A stretch of 64,000 nt of DNA from JAFALK01 sp042701975 (lineage in GTDB: Bacteria > Pseudomonadota > Gammaproteobacteria > Burkholderiales > Burkholderiaceae_C). The DNA lies in assembly GCA_042701975.1 (NCBI GenBank), contig CP170561.1, positions 2,418,001 through 2,482,000 of the forward strand, written 5' to 3'. Made by a program: the position numbers and the translations under genes. Below the pieces are notes generated by a model that saw only the letters and a program-made list of their open reading frames with translations, was not told the DNA's origin and made no database searches. Positions 41,083 to 50,038 of the stretch are shown one piece after another; within the stretch, counting starts at the first letter, position 1, and the number at the start of each line of letters is the position of its first letter.

Positions 41083-41903
41083 GCCCCAACGCGCCCGCTG
41101 GGGGGGGCGCCTCATCATCGAAAGCAGCGCTAAATGTGCCTGCACGATCCACGCGAGCCGGCGTCGATGAAAGCGCGCCAGGGGCTCGTGCTTCTCAAAG
41201 AGCAAACCACCGATAGGAAGGCCAGACAGCACGAAGAAGGGGTTGACGTCCACCGTGCCAAAGTTGACGCCCGGCACCGGGAAGAGTTGCCCCACCAGCA
41301 GCGTGAGGGCAACCGTCAAGATTGCTCACGTGTCCCGTGATCTGATCGGTCGAAATCATCTTGTTATCCCATCCCTGAAACGCGGCGGATGTTACCGGCG
41401 GGATGAGAGCTGCAAGCTCCCTGCCTCAGGGGCGGAACATTCGCCTTCGCCCGCTGCCCAGCGCTTTGTCCGCCGTCGTTGCGGACCTGCTGACAGGACC
41501 AGGCTGGAAGCTGTCAATGGACAAGCATCGTCCGGCGGCTATGGTGGCGCAGCAAGCGCATCGAGGCTGGAAGCCAGAAGCTGGAGCCCCTTCATCAATC
41601 CGCTGGGGGCTGTCCGCGCACTGGCCTTCGATAGGCACCTGCGCTTGTCCGGGGCTGGGTCGCAACGTATCGACTCAGGGAATTGGTGACCTGCAGCCAA
41701 AGCGTCCAGCACAGCATCCGGATGGCATGCGGACGCCGATCCCCTGAACTGGCTAACGGGCTCGCGTGTCAGAAACCGCCATGAACGCGTACGGCGTCAT
41801 GATCTGACCCGGCTGCGGGCGGGGGACTGCAAGAAGCACGGCATTACTGCGCTGAAGGTCTGGTGGATGAGCGCGGGGCGCGATTGAGGCGCATGATCGC
41901 TCA
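41083..41903. other. Gene-poor 820-bp region with an acyltransferase remnant and repeats
   Basis: No intact gene. It contains the acyltransferase-like fragment on the minus strand (about 41110-41320) and two copies of the 11-mer AGGCTGGAAGC at 41501 and 41564. Other frames are short and unconserved. Confidence 0.5.
41113..41319 (-). pseudogene. Fragment of an acyltransferase-3 (OafA-like) membrane protein
   Basis: The minus strand encodes VALTLLVGQLFPVPGVNFGTVDVNPFFVLSGLPIGGLLFEKHEPLARFHRRRLAW, which resembles the first membrane helices of acyltransferase-3 proteins (VDVFFVLSGFLIGGLLL...RFYLRR). The family has about 350 residues, so only some 60-70 codons remain, with no downstream continuation. 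Recognition is by eye and moderate. Confidence 0.4.
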
Positions 41904-42710
41904 ATGAATATCCGCCTTGGCTTCGAGATCGCGTACAGGCTTCCCCAGCCGACGCCGATGATCCTGACTCTCCATCTCCACCATTCCAGGGTCGGGGATC
42001 TCGAACGTCCAGACCATCTCATAACGAGCCCAGCCGTTACAACCAGCGGCTACCGCGACCTTTTCGGGAACTGGTGCACGCGTTTGGTCGCACCGGCTGG
42101 GCGATTTGTTGTGAGTTCGGATTCAGTGGTCCGCGACGGGGGTCTGCCCGACATCGTCGCCGCCAATGTCCAGCAGGTGTTCGTCGAGCGCCTGCCCGAG
42201 TCAACGCTGGTGTACTTGCTTGGCAGCCGCTATTGCGAGACGGATCTGCTGTCCGACTTCGCCTGGAAGAAGTTTGGAAGTGGCCCTACGGGTTGGCAAC
42301 GCGTGCAGGCGATTTGCGACTACGTTCATCGGCACATCGAGTTTGGCTATCAGCACGCGCGACGTACCCGGTCTGCCTTTGAGGCGTTCAAGGAGGGGCA
42401 GGGCGTATGCCGAGACTATGCGCACCTTGCCATTGCGTTGTGCCGCTGCTTGAACATTCCAGCGCGGTACTGCACTGGATACCTTGGCGACATCGGCGTT
42501 CCACCTCCCCACGGCCCCATGGACTTTGCAGGATGGTTCGAGGCGTTCCTGGGTGATCGCTGGTACACCTTCGACGCTCGCAACAATGTGCCCCGCATCG
42601 GTCGTGTCCTGATGGCGAGAGGCCGCGATGCCAGCGACGTCGCGCTTTCAAGTACGTTCGGGCCCAACGAGCTGGACGGCTTCAAGGTCTGGTGCGATGA
42701 AGTGCATTGA
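41904..42710 (+). CDS. Transglutaminase-like cysteine protease-fold protein
   Basis: 268 residues. N-terminal beta domain (LGFEIAYRLPQPTPMILTLHLHHSR) followed by the transglutaminase-like core: QAICDYVHRHIEFGYQHA, catalytic Cys in GVCRDYAHLAIALCRCLNIPARYCTGYLGDIG, and the acidic residue in WYTFDARNN. The canonical HAWxE histidine motif is replaced by AGWFEAF, so the usual catalytic His is not evident at that place. Similar stand-alone proteins are widespread in proteobacteria and are thought to be peptidases or amidases. No signal peptide. No operon partner. Confidence 0.82.
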   Translation: MNIRLGFEIAYRLPQPTPMILTLHLHHSRVGDLERPDHLITSPAVTTSGYRDLFGNWCTRLVAPAGRFVVSSDSVVRDGGLPDIVAANVQQVFVERLPESTLVYLLGSRYCETDLLSDFAWKKFGSGPTGWQRVQAICDYVHRHIEFGYQHARRTRSAFEAFKEGQGVCRDYAHLAIALCRCLNIPARYCTGYLGDIGVPPPHGPMDFAGWFEAFLGDRWYTFDARNNVPRIGRVLMARGRDASDVALSSTFGPNELDGFKVWCDEVH

Positions 42711-42924
42711 CGCTTCCTCTCGTGCACGCCGCGCAGCTCTAGACTCGTCTCCTCAAGACACAACGTCTTGACGCTTCACAACTAGCTCTCGAAGCACGTC
42801 TACTTTGCGCGATGCATCGGCATCCTTGGAATGCACGGGACTCCCCAAAACTATTTCTTGATTCTGTCAGTTTGAGCGACCGAGCAGCGTCTGCTTCCAG
42901 CCTGCTTCCGTCAAAACGGCAACT

Positions 42925-43233
42925 TCACTCAAGGGGTGCCTTCTGCCGCACCTTGACGCCAGAAAGCGCAAGCCAAAGTACAGCGAGGCCAAGGGCTGCA
43001 CTAGGGAGCGCATAGTAGGCAACGTAGAGCGCCATCGAGTCGCCGGCCGCAGCACGACCCACGAGCAGAATCGGAAGGTCAAGCACAACCCAGGCGATGA
43101 AGGCAGTCAAGACACGAGAGTCGGAGTTCGAAACCAACGGCGCATGGCAGCTCGGGCATGAGAACTCACGTCGAATGCGCAGGCGTACCAGCGATTGATT
43201 GCAGTTGGGACAAAGCGGGGGCACGCGGCACAT
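42925..43233 (-). CDS. Small zinc-ribbon membrane protein
   Basis: 102 residues: an N-terminal zinc ribbon with paired cysteines (CPNCN near 8-12 and CPSCH near 27-31), then two hydrophobic helices (about 42-62 and 68-92) and a basic tail. The type is common among small hypothetical proteins; function unknown. The ATG lies within a repeated element (43231-43270) that also contains the ATG of the frame upstream of the next minus-strand gene. Confidence 0.7.
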   Translation of the reverse strand: MCRVPPLCPNCNQSLVRLRIRREFSCPSCHAPLVSNSDSRVLTAFIAWVVLDLPILLVGRAAAGDSMALYVAYYALPSAALGLAVLWLALSGVKVRQKAPLE

Positions 43234-43270
43234 TTGAGCACGCTACCCCCGCTGCGGGTTGGTGAATTTC
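43231..43270 (-). repeat. 40-bp repeat, copy A
   Basis: Ungapped alignment with 44107-44146 gives about 30 of 40 identical bases, including an exact CATTTGAGCA at one end and TGGTGA..TTCCC at the other. Each copy sits at the 5' end of a small minus-strand gene and includes an ATG in the same place (GTGCTCAAATG on the minus strand). Confidence 0.6.
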
Positions 43271-43419
43271 CCGGCGCTGGCAGCAACCGCTTCCAGCCTG
43301 GCGCAGCCGACGATCTCGCAGCGCTTGCGGTCGTTCGCCGCATGACCTGCGGCAACCGTCTGGCGTAGGAATTCAGGGGCCGCCGAAGCCAGTCGGCTGG
43401 AATGAAGAGCTAAGCCCAT

Positions 43420-44064
43420 TCATCGCGTGACGAAGAATGAGTCAAAGGCGGCTGGCAGTTGCGAAAGCGGAACGGCTGAAGCTGTAGCCGCAGAAGGAGC
43501 TTGCACGTCGATAAATCCAACGCGTGTTTCAACGTCGTACTCACCGAGCGCTTGATCAAGAACCAGGAATGCAATGCCCGCATAGGTCTTGTGGGAAGCC
43601 TTCGTGTAGCCAGGAATAACTACCGTTAGCCCCGCCTTCTGACCATCGGGTTGGAGCAATACAGAAATAGAGTTTGCCTTGACCGAGACACCGTTGTACT
43701 GCAAGTCGAACGGATCGCGACGCGGTCGAAATTTGACGAACTTCCACTTCGGTAGCGATGGAGCCGCAGCGAACAATGCCTCGACTTTTGGAAAGGCATC
43801 GCGAATTCCGTCTGCGCTGATGACGAACTCACGCCTATCGCCGTCCTTGGGACCAAACTCGAAGGTCAGGCTGCGATGAACCTTGTGCATCTCCGCTGCC
43901 AATCGGTCGAAGGTTCGTTCCTGATCGGGCTCGAAGTCAAAAAGAGTGGCTTGGTTCTTCTGAAACCAACTCCAAAAGTCTGCCTCCGGTGTTGCGTCGG
44001 AACGGCTCGAGAAGAAGCTGAGAATCGACATGAGCGCGATGAGTACGGTGCGATGGAGTTTCAT
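43420..44064 (-). CDS. Exported protein of unknown function
   Basis: 214 residues from the ATG at 44064, which starts a signal peptide (MKLHRTVLIALMSILSFFSSRSDA); the frame extends to 44109 but those 15 residues are unlike an export signal. The mature part begins ADFWSWFQKNQATLFDFEPDQERTFDRLAAEMHKVH and contains TFEFGPKDGDRREFVISADG and WKFVKFRPRR, a pattern found in uncharacterised proteins from many bacteria. No catalytic motif is visible. Neighbours are other small hypothetical genes, so context gives no help. Confidence 0.7.
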   Translation of the reverse strand: MKLHRTVLIALMSILSFFSSRSDATPEADFWSWFQKNQATLFDFEPDQERTFDRLAAEMHKVHRSLTFEFGPKDGDRREFVISADGIRDAFPKVEALFAAAPSLPKWKFVKFRPRRDPFDLQYNGVSVKANSISVLLQPDGQKAGLTVVIPGYTKASHKTYAGIAFLVLDQALGEYDVETRVGFIDVQAPSAATASAVPLSQLPAAFDSFFVTR

Positions 44065-44458
44065 AGGCCTAACGTTGTAAGCAGACCGTTCAGGACTTCT
44101 GTTCAACATTTGAGCACTCTCGCGCCGCCTCGGTCTGGTGATATTCCCCTGCAGCGCCCCTAGAGTCCGCTCTCAGCCTGACGCCGTCGGCCGAGTCACG
44201 GCGAAAACGAACATGCCTGCTTGACGAGGAACATCGTACGTAAGCACCTGAGCTAGGCAAGGCGGAGGCGCCACCGTACCTATAGGCCCCGCGGTGCCGA
44301 CAATGTTGGCGCCGTATGTTGGGCAACTGGAACAAGCATTACGGGTCGACGTTCGTCACTCCACGAATGCAGCGGCGTAGCACCAAAACCTTGTTGGAGA
44401 ACTTGAGGGCCTTCTCGACCTGTTCCGATCCCCTGCAGTTGTGGACGGAATCTACAAA
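44065..44458. other. Intergenic region holding repeat copy B
   Basis: About 390 bases between two minus-strand genes. It contains repeat copy B (44107-44146) and otherwise only short frames without conserved features. No terminator hairpin with a T-run was seen after the LamG gene. Confidence 0.4.
44107..44146 (-). repeat. 40-bp repeat, copy B
   Basis: Partner of copy A at 43231; about 75 percent identical without gaps. Lies upstream of the 214-residue exported protein, and its internal ATG opens the extended frame of that gene. Confidence 0.6.
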
Positions 44459-46687
44459 TCACCCCTGTGCCAGCGTCCGGACTTGCGGTGCCACAAGCGC
44501 CCCGCCGTAAATGCGGAAATCCTGCACCCGCCCATTGAAGAATGGATCCTGCCCGTACTGCGCTCGACCCAGCCAGTTCTGCGCGGTCTTGCCGAGCTGG
44601 TACGGTGCCAGATCCATCGTCGTGATCGAAGCCGTTGCGGCACCATCGACGTACAGCGTGCAGGTCTTGTCCTTGAGCGTCATTGCCAAGTGCACCCAGC
44701 GGCCAGTCGCCAGCGGTCCGGCCGAGACCGTCTGCTCGCCGAAGTAGCTGGTGTTGGTCACACTGATCCGCATCGTGTCCGGACTCACTAGCAGTGCGAG
44801 GTAGGTGATGTCGGTCGAGCCGAAGTCGAAGACTCGCGCATTGCCCTTGCCGACGCCGTTCCACCAGACCCAACCCGCAATCGTCACGTCGCCGATGCCG
44901 GCCAGCACGCCCTCGGGCAACGCGAGATAGCCGCTCGCGCCATCCAGCGCGAGCGCCTTGGTTCCGGCCTTTCGGCCTTCGCCCCACGACGCGCCCCCGT
45001 TGAGCGCGCCCGCGACCCCGCGGCCGCTGACATCTCGCGCTGTTGTGCCCTGGCCGTCGTCCAGCGGCAAACTCACCAGCAAGGGCGCGTCGAGGTTGAC
45101 CGTAGCGGCTCCCGAGTTTGAAAGCACTGCACCGGCGCTGTCGAGCGCGCGGATCTGGTACTGCCACTGACCCTGCGTCACCGACGCATCAGTCCAGGTG
45201 TTGAGCGCGCCCGTGCTGATGCGGCCCAGTTCCGTGTAGTTGCTGGCGCCAGATGGCGCGCGCAACACCGCATGCTCCGCAGCATCCGTGCTACCCCACC
45301 ACGACAACTGCGCCGCGCCTCCGCGCACGATCGCCTGCACCCCAGTGGGTGCGACGCGAGACACGTCCGCGTCCCGCGAAAACGTCAATGTGCCGAAGCT
45401 CAGGTCGTCGCCCAACCAAGTGTTGCCCTCCGGGCGAAGTTGCGCGGCCATCGCGCTGACCCACGGTGCCGCCAAGCCTTTGCGCTTGACGTAGTGGTTG
45501 TAAACCGCCTCCCAGCATGGCCGACCATTCGGCCGACCATCGTCAGAAACGGCCGTCATCGTGCCCTGGCGATTGCTGTAGACGAAGAATGGCAGCGCAT
45601 AGAAGGCACCTGAAGCATCCTTCAGATTGGCCTTCGCGACGTATTCAGCGCCAGCCAGGAACCGGTTGTCGTCCTGGCCGTACAGGTCATCGCCTTGGTT
45701 CCACGCCATCTCGAACAGGCTGGCGGCCATGCTGATACTGAGCGTTGAGTGTCCCTGGTCCCGACCGCTTTCCTGCCATTGACCCATGTGGCCTGGGTGT
45801 CGCGCGTAGACCATGTGCTGCAAGGCGCCATTGCCACGGCCGTAATTGAAGTAGTTGAGCGCTTCGTTGTAGATGTCGACGCGGTCGCAAAACACGCCGA
45901 TGGACAACATGCCCGCCAATGACAACAAGTCCCAAGACGCCCAGTAGTTCGTAATGTTGGCATCGTTGTGACTTTTCAGGAAACTGCTCGTCAACGGATA
46001 GAACTGGGTCAGCAACCATTGCTGGCAAGCGGTCACGTCAGTGGCACTCCACCCGCCGTAGGTGCGCAGGATCTCGGCGGCGTTGGCCCACTGATAGCCG
46101 TAGATGCCCGCCGCAATGAAACGGTCGGCGTTGCCGGTCAACGTCGTCATCGTGGAGACCCATGCGTTGACGTAGCGCACTGCCTGGTCGGCATAGGCGG
46201 CATCACCAGATACTTTCCAGCGCAGCGCCAACTGATAGGCACGCTGGACATCCTCGACCATTGTTCGGAAGTTCTCGCCGTCGCCACCACGGATGACGGT
46301 GGCGACCGGCTGAGGATCGCGGCCGAGCTGTGCGCGGCTGCTACCCGTCAGCGCACGATAGCCGCTGGCCCAAGGCTCTCGACCGCTAGCGATCTGCGTG
46401 CGCATACGGGTGAAGTCGACCTCGGTATGCAATAAGCCCGGATGTTGGAAGGTACGCGCAGCAGCAGCCGCGCCGCTGGGCGCCGTGCCGGTGGCAGTAG
46501 AGCCGGTTGACCCGGTCCCAATCGAACCACCACCGCTGGTGGTCTCACCCGAAGCCGTGACGTTGGTACCGCCCGATCCACAAGCGGCCAGGCCAATCGA
46601 CGATCCACCGGTCGCGAGCACCCGCTGCATCCAGCGGCGGCGGGTGCTGGTCGATGCGAGCCAAGCTTCAAAGTCGAAGTCCATCAT
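44459..46687 (-). CDS. Secreted lipoprotein with alginate-lyase-like and LamG domains
   Basis: About 742 residues from the ATG at 46687 (another ATG follows directly at 46684; the frame extends to 46750). An arginine-rich segment STRRRWMQRVLATGGSSIGLAACGSGG combines a Tat-like start with a lipobox Cys. After a Gly/Thr/Ser linker comes an alpha/alpha-toroid domain like alginate lyases (about 95-440: HPGLLHTEVDFTRMRTQI, YQWANAAEILRTYGGW, NITNYWASWDLLSLAGMLSIGVF, HSTLSISMAASLFEMAWNQG), then an FnIII-like segment, then a C-terminal LamG/concanavalin-like domain (about 560-742, GWVWWNGVGKGNARVFDFG). Likely a surface-anchored polysaccharide lyase; the substrate is unknown and no sugar-acid genes lie beside it. 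Confidence 0.82.
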   Translation of the reverse strand: MMDFDFEAWLASTSTRRRWMQRVLATGGSSIGLAACGSGGTNVTASGETTSGGGSIGTGSTGSTATGTAPSGAAAAARTFQHPGLLHTEVDFTRMRTQIASGREPWASGYRALTGSSRAQLGRDPQPVATVIRGGDGENFRTMVEDVQRAYQLALRWKVSGDAAYADQAVRYVNAWVSTMTTLTGNADRFIAAGIYGYQWANAAEILRTYGGWSATDVTACQQWLLTQFYPLTSSFLKSHNDANITNYWASWDLLSLAGMLSIGVFCDRVDIYNEALNYFNYGRGNGALQHMVYARHPGHMGQWQESGRDQGHSTLSISMAASLFEMAWNQGDDLYGQDDNRFLAGAEYVAKANLKDASGAFYALPFFVYSNRQGTMTAVSDDGRPNGRPCWEAVYNHYVKRKGLAAPWVSAMAAQLRPEGNTWLGDDLSFGTLTFSRDADVSRVAPTGVQAIVRGGAAQLSWWGSTDAAEHAVLRAPSGASNYTELGRISTGALNTWTDASVTQGQWQYQIRALDSAGAVLSNSGAATVNLDAPLLVSLPLDDGQGTTARDVSGRGVAGALNGGASWGEGRKAGTKALALDGASGYLALPEGVLAGIGDVTIAGWVWWNGVGKGNARVFDFGSTDITYLALLVSPDTMRISVTNTSYFGEQTVSAGPLATGRWVHLAMTLKDKTCTLYVDGAATASITTMDLAPYQLGKTAQNWLGRAQYGQDPFFNGRVQDFRIYGGALVAPQVRTLAQG

Positions 46688-47183
46688 GATTGCGATTTGC
46701 CCAATGCAAAAGTGTTCCCGGAAGTCATCACGCGTCTGCGCGGCGAGCATCTTGACTCAGGACTTTCGAATGTCCTTCGCGCGTTTCATTCTGTGACTCT
46801 GTGACGTCGGACTTGAGCGACACCTGACTCCACCGGATCAGCGGTCTGGCATCGCAATCAAGACGGCCCAATCTGGATGCCGACGGCGCATTTCGCGCTA
46901 TTCCCGTTCAGGGACTTCCCGTTGGGACTACTGTTCTGCTGTGCGTTGAATCTGATAGTCGGATGATCGGACCGATCGGGCGGTCACTGCTCTCATATGT
47001 CTGTCGTCGACCCGGTGCTGCCGGCGCGCCCGCGAATTGACTGGCCGAAAGAAGTCAGTGCAGTGCGGTCTGGGAACGTAGCGCCGCTCCAAGGAGCCCG
47101 CGCAGCGGAAGCGGCCTTCCACGACAAGGAGCCGTCGCGCGAGTTCACTCTGACCGCACAAATGTTCGGCAGCATTCGCGGTT
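46688..47183. other. Intergenic region without a supported gene
   Basis: About 500 bases between divergent genes, more AT-balanced than the surroundings. Short frames on both strands (for example 46997-47236) lack ribosome-binding sites and conserved features. It should contain the promoter of the lyase/LamG gene. Confidence 0.4.
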
Positions 47184-47573
47184 ATGAGAAAACGCGTTGC
47201 CCTTGTGTTGGTGGTGACTCTGCTCGGGGCCTGTAAGCCAGCGGTTGAGACCAGCAACATTTTCGTTTTCGTGGCTCCAGGTGGCCGCCACAGCGCGAAG
47301 CTGGATTTGATCATCGGTGGGCCACCGATGGGCGGCGCAGTTGTCTGGCAGGAGCTCCGCATCGTTTCGTCGAAATCGGAGGGGCATCCTGGCCAGTCGG
47401 ACGCGACGCTCGTACTTAGTTCGACGCGAGAAGACTCACCATGCGTGAGCGTCCAATGGCTATCGCCAGCGACGCTACTCGTTTACACCCAGAGGGACTC
47501 CAAAATCACGCGCGTGAACTCGACTGTCGACGGTGTGCGAGTGCTGTACGAGGAAGCCAGCCTTCCCAATTGA
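47184..47573 (+). CDS. Small lipoprotein of unknown function
   Basis: 129 residues. N-terminal MRKRVALVLVVTLLGACKP is a clear lipoprotein signal with lipobox LLGAC. The mature part has a beta-rich pattern (NIFVFVAPGGRHSAKLDLIIGGPPMGG, CVSVQWLSPATLLVYTQRDSKI) seen in uncharacterised small proteins. No strong ribosome-binding site. Function unknown. Confidence 0.65.
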   Translation: MRKRVALVLVVTLLGACKPAVETSNIFVFVAPGGRHSAKLDLIIGGPPMGGAVVWQELRIVSSKSEGHPGQSDATLVLSSTREDSPCVSVQWLSPATLLVYTQRDSKITRVNSTVDGVRVLYEEASLPN

Positions 47574-47823
47574 GACGCCCATCAGCAGAAGACCGCCGTG
47601 GCAAGCGCGTCGAGCCTGAGTGCCGTCAAGCCATCGACGTCAACGCAGAGGCGTCACAGCGGGGGCTCCGACGATGCCGTACTTGGTCAACGCATCGGCC
47701 GTTGGCATGCAGTCAGGATGCCGGAGCGCGCCGATGGCCGCTTCCAGCCTTGCGCGGTCATGGGCCTCGATCAGGCGAACGCCCACTCCTTGCCGACTCA
47801 ACTGGCGTGACGCTATGCGGTGC

Positions 47824-48627
47824 TCACGGCCGCAGGACTTGCGACGCGAACGCATGCCAACCCGGCGTGTCCCACAGCAGCCCGACGACGACCGCGGACG
47901 GCAGAAATAGCGCCAGCCAAACCAGGTACGCCCGCTGCATCGACCGGTGCCTGACCAGGTCCCACAGGAACATTGGCGACACGGCCATCAATGTGTAGAG
48001 CTCCGTCGCCAAAGGCGCCTCTGGCATGGTGGTCGGCAGCCAACCAATCCGGTCGATCGCCGCCGGCAGGGGGAGGGCGGTCGCCAGGAACATCATGCGT
48101 TTGTGGAAGTCGGCGTCGATCCGCCGCGCGCGCAAGGCCAAGGCAATGCAAACGGGAAAGAGAATGCCGATGCGCACCTGCAGCAAGGAGATGTTGTCGA
48201 GAAAGCCCAGCAGATGCTGCAGTTGCTCCTGCACCGGGGGCGGTGCCGCCTGTGCCGCGTTCCAGACCTGGTGATAGATCGTCGGGACGAGAACGATGCC
48301 GACGACGACGATCGCCGGAACCAGGACGAAGGCCACGCTCCCGAGCATCAGGTGCGCCCCGCGCCGGCCGGTCGCCATCAGCGTGGCCTGAGTGAGCAGC
48401 AGCAGCAGAAAAGCCCCCATGAGGATGGCGTGTGCATGCAGGGCGATTGGAAACGGCGCTCGCGCCCCAGCTCGCACCATTTCGACCTTCATCAGGGAGT
48501 CCGGGATGAATCCCGTCAAAGTGATGACGACGAAGAACGCCGCCATGAAGACCCAGATCCACCGGTCGACGGCCTGCGCGAACGCGCTGTCGGCCGATTG
48601 CAATGGCAATGCATGGTTCGTGCTCAT
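47824..48627 (-). CDS. Polytopic membrane protein of unknown function
   Basis: 267 residues with about seven hydrophobic helices (starting near 25, 62, 92, 150, 180, 205 and 235). Histidines in PIALHAHAILMGAFLLLLL and DADFHKRMMF recall haem-binding membrane proteins, but no family can be named. GAGGAGCACC precedes the ATG. Single gene, flanked by an intergenic region and by uridine kinase on the other strand. Confidence 0.75.
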   Translation of the reverse strand: MSTNHALPLQSADSAFAQAVDRWIWVFMAAFFVVITLTGFIPDSLMKVEMVRAGARAPFPIALHAHAILMGAFLLLLLTQATLMATGRRGAHLMLGSVAFVLVPAIVVVGIVLVPTIYHQVWNAAQAAPPPVQEQLQHLLGFLDNISLLQVRIGILFPVCIALALRARRIDADFHKRMMFLATALPLPAAIDRIGWLPTTMPEAPLATELYTLMAVSPMFLWDLVRHRSMQRAYLVWLALFLPSAVVVGLLWDTPGWHAFASQVLRP

Positions 48628-48870
48628 GGTGCTCCTCGCTCGTTTGTCTTCACAACGAACTGGCCCGTCACTGCACCAGCAACCGCTTCATGGTAACGCT
48701 GCCTCCCTGCGCCGTGCAGAAACTTCCGGGCCCTACAGGTGCGGCGATCACCGTGCCCTGCACGCATGGGTGAACGTCCGTTCCCAACCTGTGGCGGGCC
48801 CAGAGTCCGCTCCAAATCTGCTCGCCTGGCTGTAAATTCGCGGGTTTCGTCAATTCAGCAGCGCGACCTC

Positions 48871-49512
48871 ATGCCCAAGAACTCTCACAAACCTTTCGTC
48901 ATCGGTGTCGCAGGCGGCAGCGGCAGTGGCAAATCCACGGTGACACGCCAGGTGTTGGCAGCCATCGGGTCGGAGAACGTGGCGGTGGTCATGCAGGACG
49001 ACTACTACCGGGACCAATCCCACATGCTGCCGGAGGATCGGCGCAAACAGAACTACGACCATCCCGATGCCTTCGACTGGCCGCTGATGACGCAGCACCT
49101 GGCTGCGCTGCGCAAGGGCGAGGCGATCGAGATGCCGGTGTACGACTTCGCAGCCGACAACCGCTCCCGCGAAACCATCACCGTGAAGCCCGCACCCGTG
49201 ATCGTGGTCGAGGGGCTGTTCGCCTTGTACGACACCAAGCTCTGTAACATGATGTCCTTGAAGATCTATGTAGATACGGCCTCGGACGTGCGCTTCATCC
49301 GTCGGCTGCAGCGCGATATTTCGGAACGCGGCCGCAGCACCGAGTCCGTGGTGAACCAGTACCTCGAAACCGTGCGCCCCATGCACAAGCAGTTCATCGA
49401 GCCGACCAAGCGCAACGCCGACGTGATCCTGCCGCATGGTGCAAACGGTCCGGCGGTGGACATCATCACGACCAAGGTGATGAGCTTGTTGAGCAATACG
49501 GGGCGTGGGTGA
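48871..49512 (+). CDS. udk: Uridine kinase
   Basis: Phosphorylates uridine and cytidine to the monophosphates in the salvage pathway, cytoplasmic. 213 residues, standard length. P-loop GVAGGSGSGKST at about 12-23, VVMQDDYYRDQ, the uridine-kinase pair NYDHPDAFDW, and RFIRRLQRDISERGRS. The frame is open to 48739, but similarity starts at MPKNSHKPFVIGV. A Gre-like gene follows after 17 bases, then a GST gene, all rightward. Confidence 0.93.
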   Translation: MPKNSHKPFVIGVAGGSGSGKSTVTRQVLAAIGSENVAVVMQDDYYRDQSHMLPEDRRKQNYDHPDAFDWPLMTQHLAALRKGEAIEMPVYDFAADNRSRETITVKPAPVIVVEGLFALYDTKLCNMMSLKIYVDTASDVRFIRRLQRDISERGRSTESVVNQYLETVRPMHKQFIEPTKRNADVILPHGANGPAVDIITTKVMSLLSNTGRG

Positions 49513-49529
49513 GATGCCGACCTCTGATC

Positions 49530-50012
49530 ATGGATAAATTCTTGCTGCAGCAGCAGGTGCTGGAGCGGCTCGCCGAAGACCTGCTGCAAGCCGAGGAGGC
49601 TGCGCGGGTGGCGCATGAAACGGCGACTCACGAAGAGAACATCGCCGAGAACAAATACGACACGCTAGGCCTTGAAGCCGCTTACCTGGCCACCGGCCAG
49701 GCGCGTCGCGCCGAAGCTATCCGCCAGGCGATGGCCAACTGGCGCCAATTCCGCCCTCGCTCCTACGATGCCAGCAAAGGCATTCAGATCGGCGCGCTGG
49801 TCTGCCTGGTCGATTCCGACGACAAGCAGCAACAGCTCTTTCTCGGCCCGGCTGGAGGCAGTATGAAGTTGGTCAGTGGCGCTCAGATCGTTCAGGTCAT
49901 CAGCAGCGAAGCCCCTTTGGGCAGGGCCATGCTGGGCAAATGCGAGGGTGATGCGGTGTCAGTACAGGGGGCGCCCGTCCGACAGCAGTTTGAGGTGCTG
50001 CGGGTTCATTGA
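49530..50012 (+). CDS. GreA/GreB-type C-terminal-domain protein
   Basis: 160 residues. The C-terminal 80 residues (IQIGALVCLVDSDDKQQQLFLGPAGG, then ISSEAPLGRAMLGKCEGDAVSV) match the FKBP-like domain of Gre transcription factors, with SSEAPLGRALLGK being diagnostic. The N-terminal part is helical (FLLQQQVLERLAEDLLQAEEAARVAHETATHEE) but does not carry the standard Gre tip motif, so it may bind RNA polymerase without cleavage stimulation. It lies 17 bases after udk. Confidence 0.8.
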   Translation: MDKFLLQQQVLERLAEDLLQAEEAARVAHETATHEENIAENKYDTLGLEAAYLATGQARRAEAIRQAMANWRQFRPRSYDASKGIQIGALVCLVDSDDKQQQLFLGPAGGSMKLVSGAQIVQVISSEAPLGRAMLGKCEGDAVSVQGAPVRQQFEVLRVH

Positions 50013-50038
50013 GCCGCAAGCGAGTTCACGCCTCTCCC

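Noticed and set aside
43243..43419. 58-codon minus-strand frame between two small genes
   Set aside because: It fits the gap exactly, but has no ribosome-binding site, no recognisable family and overlaps repeated DNA, so it is reported only within the repeat finding.
44065..44110. Possible integron attC site (GTTAGGCCT before the ATG at 44064)
   Set aside because: The 3' core GTTAGGC is present, but no matching GCCTAAC arm or paired L boxes occur within 150 bases upstream, and no integrase is in the window.
47640..47855. 71-residue minus-strand frame near the fifth 11-mer
   Set aside because: It looks faintly protein-like (LIEAHDRARLEAAIGAL) but overlaps the 3' end of the membrane-protein gene and lacks a start signal; at most a fragment.
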